DNA of 26,540 bases from HGM04593 sp045592125 (GTDB lineage: Bacteria; Bacteroidota; Bacteroidia; Bacteroidales; Bacteroidaceae), in assembly GCA_045592125.1 (NCBI GenBank), contig JAZNUE010000037.1, positions 1-26,540 of the forward strand, written 5' to 3'. A program made the translations under genes and the position numbers. This document shows, one piece after another, positions 24,401-26,540 of this stretch. Within the stretch, counting starts at the first letter, position 1. Every line of letters begins with the position of its first letter. The notes under the pieces were generated by a model. That model worked only from the letters and a program-made list of their open reading frames with translations. It searched no databases and had not been told where the DNA came from.

Positions 24401-26048
24401 TGTGCTGGCCGCCTGAATAGCCGCTGTGGTAATCAACGGCAGCGATAGCACCGTTGCCGTCGAGCAATACGGCACCGCCGAAGTTCAGGCGGTGGCTGCC
24501 GCTTGTGTACTTCACAAGGATTGAAACCTTCTGGCCCTCCTTCAAGGCGACGTTCTGCATATCATATGCGTAGACGTTAGGATAGTTTGCGCCAGTAGCC
24601 TCCTCTACACGCTTTGGAACATCCTCCGCAGCAACCTGTGTCCAAGAAGAAGCTGTGAGAGAAGCAGTCTTTGTCTCGGTAAGGTTCCAGGCATCCTCTT
24701 CGCCCGAAGCCTCGCCTACAGTATTGTATGCAGTAGGAGTCTCAAGACCTGCGAAAATCTTGTCGCTCATGAGCACTGCACCACGTGTGTTGCCCACAAC
24801 CTTCGGAGCAGAGCCGGCAGTCTCGGTATCAACATTGTAAATCATTGGGACTACGTTGTACATGTCAACAGCGTCAACGCCTGTGAGTTCCATCTCGGTA
24901 CGCAGGTAGTGGCTGCCGTCGCGCAATACTGCACGCCATACAATCTCAATCTTTGTCTCCTTGTATGTGTACTCATAGTTTGCTACAAGCTGAACGCCGG
25001 CAAAGTGCTCTGCACCGCCAATGGCAGATGCATTGGCTGCAAGAGTCTCGGTCTCTACACTCTTGAGTGTCATTGCCGAAGCAGGAACATTGTCACCGCT
25101 GCCGAATGCGACTGTGAAAGGTTCGGTACCTGCAACAAGGTCCATAGCCTTAGAACCTGCAAAGTAAAGGGCATTGCCCACCTTCATGTAGCTTGCTGCG
25201 AGGACATTGTTGCTGAGTGTGTATACACCGTCAGCCTCATCCATCTTTGCAACACCTACATTCTCCTGCTGCTTAGGATAAACCCATGCATTTACATAAG
25301 TCTCGCTATCGGCCTGTACAGGGAGTGTAGCAACGTTCACTGTAATGGTGTTGTTCACATCATCAACAGAAACAACTGCGAACTTGCCCTCAGGAGCTGT
25401 TAGCGATACCTTGCTCTTGTCGAGCGAGCCCTCTACTGTGATTGTAGAACCGTTGGCATACTCTGTGCCATCAATTGTAAGGGTTACACTCTCGGGGACT
25501 GTAATAGTGTATGTACGCTCTGCAATAACCTGCTCAACTAATGTGTAGCGGCTACCGGCATCCTTTGCACCGTTGTCGGTCCATAGGCCGAGTGTTGTAC
25601 CGGCATTGGCACCTACACCCTGAAACCAGTTAAGGTAGATTGAAGCGGCATTGTCACCTGTTGTGTAAGGAGCAATCTCGTAGTAGTCGTCGGCATAGTT
25701 GTTGAGCTTGAAATATGCACCGTCAACTCTTGAATCGCTAAGGGTTACAAAACCCTTCTTTGAACTGTAGCTCGCAGCCTTTGTGTAGCCGAGCCATTTC
25801 TTTGCACTGTGGCTGTAGATGTAGTAAGCACCGTCAACGCCCTCTACTGCGTAGAAAGCGAAGAGGCCATTCTCATCTGTAGCCGGAGCGGTTGTAGGGC
25901 CAACATAGGCACCGTTACCGTTCACCATTGTGTAGACATGCTCCGGCTTGCCATCCGATGGCAATGTTACCGAGGCTGTCAACTTGTCGGCGTATGCCTG
26001 TGCCGAAACGAACAGGGCTGCCAACAATAAAGAGAAAATCTTCTTCAT
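21408..26048 (-). CDS. Secreted multidomain glycoside hydrolase, clan GH-D-like (GH36/GH27 type)
   Basis: 1546 residues with a signal peptide (1-20, SLLLAALFVSAQAYA). Rough order: beta domain 22-170, Ig-like strand domain 175-245, supersandwich-like domain 250-460, carbohydrate-binding-like beta domain 465-600, barrel 640-1000, beta domain 1010-1100, two Ig-like (Big_5-type) repeats 1107-1315, a GEVED-like domain 1330-1490 and a C-terminal sorting-like domain 1505-1546 (GVYDIHGRKIEQ to NGKKVLVK). The barrel has IDDGWD (717-722), the likely nucleophile Asp820 in FFKFDGI and the likely acid/base Asp878 in YQISDATWRQ, comparable to the SDNTD motif of GH36. An alpha-galactosidase-like activity is possible, but the family is only inferred. 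The C-terminus suggests surface anchoring or type IX-type export. No SusC/SusD pair is next to it. Confidence 0.85.
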   Translation of the reverse strand: MKKIFSLLLAALFVSAQAYADKLTASVTLPSDGKPEHVYTMVNGNGAYVGPTTAPATDENGLFAFYAVEGVDGAYYIYSHSAKKWLGYTKAASYSSKKGFVTLSDSRVDGAYFKLNNYADDYYEIAPYTTGDNAASIYLNWFQGVGANAGTTLGLWTDNGAKDAGSRYTLVEQVIAERTYTITVPESVTLTIDGTEYANGSTITVEGSLDKSKVSLTAPEGKFAVVSVDDVNNTITVNVATLPVQADSETYVNAWVYPKQQENVGVAKMDEADGVYTLSNNVLAASYMKVGNALYFAGSKAMDLVAGTEPFTVAFGSGDNVPASAMTLKSVETETLAANASAIGGAEHFAGVQLVANYEYTYKETKIEIVWRAVLRDGSHYLRTEMELTGVDAVDMYNVVPMIYNVDTETAGSAPKVVGNTRGAVLMSDKIFAGLETPTAYNTVGEASGEEDAWNLTETKTASLTASSWTQVAAEDVPKRVEEATGANYPNVYAYDMQNVALKEGQKVSILVKYTSGSHRLNFGGAVLLDGNGAIAAVDYHSGYSGGQHSNNTFTFNAPYDGTFTVRVFVENKTESIDASSTMTVDIYTAKEGVVVNTAIVGIQGLWSRNTTLAAGETWKVASVVGLVAQDGTQSNANIRETQKRRSFLAYSERERAVPWRTFPHYNSWYELNINRNNAAPGSEHTNFTAEDILGVMRQWKEKYFDKYGEGIAAFVIDDGWDNYGPWTFHSGFPNEMRDMSALAKEMNAGIGAWLGPVGGYGQSGNYRRAYWNENRGGMQLSNPAYYEAFLAAANNLVCQQDGVAGFNRETDNYVFFKFDGISGQFSAVGPDAGDTGNENAEGIIRLEQYVRENMREDIFFNTTVGTWASPFWYQISDATWRQENDHDRIGNNSINRENWITYRDRLVYQNYVQNSPICPINTLMTHGFILSEDGPPSGDSRDYNAVLRELRCAFVCGSGIVELYTNCNLMNTINDGKLWEDVAECVAWQKKNADVLPDAHWVGGNPWNGSAQEVYGWASWNGAKATLALRNGGNSALTYTFTLREAFEIPANITGAIILTKSFNVQDALEGLTEGVAIDIDQQLTVTLPGSTVFAFDGMNADPAQVPFEVIGRTPNTGVEAIEEITLTFNSEAAGEFDQYAMTSMKFKQGNNVASGVSNYVVNGNVLTVTLANKVNTPGEYTLVIPEGLITRKSDGRAFSGEFAFTVIAPAPLEVVSVEPASIVREISEVTLTFNSEVTGEFDPYGMVAMKFKKGNSVACGISNYVAEGAVVTVTLSQTITEEGEYTLVIPEGLITRKSNGDAFSGEFAFEVGEPPVDYTPTNNGRRTNTGRVIRGITLTAASGENIYTLTTEEQGQDYTDATAVAVFRVEAGEELTISFDKAGDWIHQFVFIDFDGDGFTASIAEGSEWAPAEDLVAYSFYNNDSSSDASGWNSVGTSITGNDRNKPAVPAFNAPEIAGTYRMRVKQDWCNIDPAGDADGKFGDFKANGGQIIDVLLEVSDATGIENVNADSAVKGVYDIHGRKIEQVTAPGLYIVNGKKVLVK
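22105..22730 (-). repeat. Tandem duplicated Ig-like domain inside the glycosidase gene
   Basis: Two units of about 315 bases (105 residues) share strings such as EVTLTFNSE or EITLTFNSE, EYTLVIPEGLITRKS and FSGEFAF. The DNA is also closely alike, for example around 22117-22200 and 22436-22515. This looks like a relatively recent in-frame domain duplication and a place where copy number could vary. Confidence 0.85.
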
Positions 26049-26096
26049 AGGTTAAACATTTATGGTTAGTAATAATTCGTTATTTATAAGCATATA

Positions 26097-26122
26097 AGGC
26101 TGTGTCCTCACAGACACAGCCT
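26097..26122 (-). terminator. Hairpin in the glycosidase 5' region
   Basis: AGGCTGTGTC (26097-26106) pairs perfectly with GACACAGCCT (26113-26122) around a six-base loop. On the minus strand it is followed by TTATATGCTTAT, which is U-rich but not a clean tract. It may end the small peptide transcript or be a stem in the glycosidase leader. A second hairpin, CAAGGTA/TACCTTG, lies at 26176-26203. Confidence 0.5.
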
Positions 26123-26175
26123 AACGTACCTAATTTAATTATAATGATAAATTTACTATCATTCTTTTTAAAATC

Positions 26176-26203
26176 CAAGGTATCTTATTAAGAAGCTACC
26201 TTG
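26176..26203 (-). other. Second hairpin between the peptide and glycosidase genes
   Basis: CAAGGTA (26176-26182) and TACCTTG (26197-26203) form a 7-bp stem extended by an inner CTT/AAG pairing. On the minus strand the sequence continues GATTTTAAAAAG, giving a weak terminator-like appearance. The remainder of 26049-26344 contains a GAGAT repeat copy and A/T-rich DNA with no consensus promoter. Confidence 0.4.
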
Positions 26204-26215
26204 TTTGGGTTTTAT

Positions 26216-26245
26216 GAGATTTTTCGCTTCGCTCAAAATGACAGG
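26216..26245 (+). repeat. GAGAT...ATGACAGG dispersed repeat, distal copy
   Basis: Matches 6710-6739 at 27 of 30 positions, 19.5 kb away. It lies in the gap upstream of the glycosidase gene. Confidence 0.7.
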
Positions 26246-26344
26246 TCCACTGAACGAATATGGATTTGTGCAACAAAATCCCATTTCGCGCAACAAGACA
26301 CTGAAAAACTCGCGTTGGTGAAATTTCGAAATCTAAACAGCTAA

Positions 26345-26515
26345 TTATTTACCCCACAAATTACCCCATTCGCCGCGGCGGCCGCCGCCGAGCTGGGCAC
26401 CATCCGTTGAGGTATCAACCTCTTTGTCACTGAATGTCTGAATTGAGTTGGCAAGCATGCTGGCTGCCTCTACGCTTACCTCTACTGCAAGAGGTGAAAT
26501 ATATGTTTTTTTCAT
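26345..26515 (-). CDS. Small MKKxYxxP-type peptide (56 residues), function unknown
   Basis: A 56-residue frame beginning MKKTYISPLAVEVSVEAASM and ending RRGEWGNLWGK. The opening MKKxYxxP, a middle LANSI stretch, an acidic section (SDKEVDTSTDG) and a glycine/arginine/tryptophan-rich tail after LGGG match a type of short peptide that I recall from many Bacteroidales genomes, usually called hypothetical. It has no hydrophobic signal peptide. The LGGG could be a cleavage site of the double-glycine kind, which would make the tail a 13-14-residue product, but no transporter or modifying enzyme is visible. It is upstream of the glycosidase on the same strand; the window ends 25 bases before its start, so its promoter is not seen. 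Confidence 0.65.
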   Translation of the reverse strand: MKKTYISPLAVEVSVEAASMLANSIQTFSDKEVDTSTDGAQLGGGRRGEWGNLWGK

Positions 26516-26540
26516 ATTCTTATATAATTATTTTCTTGTT

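Overview
The window looks like chromosomal DNA of a Bacteroidales bacterium, most likely close to Prevotella (Prevotellaceae). The evidence is several promoters matching the Bacteroidota consensus TTTG-N19-21-TAnnTTTG, start codons without clear Shine-Dalgarno sequences, a divergent dnaB/ispE pair, an Omp85-type barrel, a large secreted glycosidase with a C-terminal sorting-like domain ending in NGKKVLVK, and a small MKKxYxxP-type peptide of a kind common in this group. No phage, plasmid, IS, CRISPR, rRNA or tRNA was seen.

Layout. (1) 1-5290, mostly minus strand: an intergenic hairpin repeat, a 937-residue CbbX/SpoVK-type AAA+ protein with a very acidic N-terminus, a 686-base gap with tandem consensus promoters and a possible structured leader, then dnaB. 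(2) 5435-6268: ispE, divergent from dnaB. (3) 6269-7184: a gene-free repeat sink, ending in a probable small RNA and a strong terminator. (4) 7185-8522, minus: an FlK-type thioesterase followed by an ornithine cyclodeaminase/mu-crystallin family enzyme. (5) 8681-10009: a YbdG-like mechanosensitive channel. (6) 10133-16077, plus: a compact five-gene operon of SDR16C-like oxidoreductase, class-3-like aldehyde dehydrogenase, BASS-family Na+ symporter, PlsC-type acyltransferase with a membrane tail, and Omp85-family barrel, closed by a perfect 22-bp hairpin. (7) 16288-19909, plus: an AspT-type exchanger and aspartate 4-decarboxylase. (8) 20125-26515, minus: a DUF5009/HGSNAT-like membrane acyltransferase, a 1546-residue secreted clan GH-D-like glycosidase, and a 56-residue peptide gene.

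How the genes work together. AspT plus AspD fit the known aspartate/alanine exchange and decarboxylation cycle that builds proton-motive force. The five-gene operon has no function I can name with confidence. Its content suggests handling of a long-chain or polycyclic lipid alcohol or aldehyde: oxidation to the acid, transport, acyl transfer to a glycerolipid and an outer-membrane step. It is the best candidate here for an undescribed pathway.

The most unusual non-coding signal is a set of 7-bp tandem arrays. Purine-rich units (CAGAGTA, CGGAAAR, GTGAAAR, read on the gene's own strand) begin 2 to 11 bases after the stop codons of dnaB, ispE, aspT and the DUF5009 gene. More copies lie elsewhere, including an inverted pair that can fold into a hairpin between the convergent aspD and DUF5009 genes.
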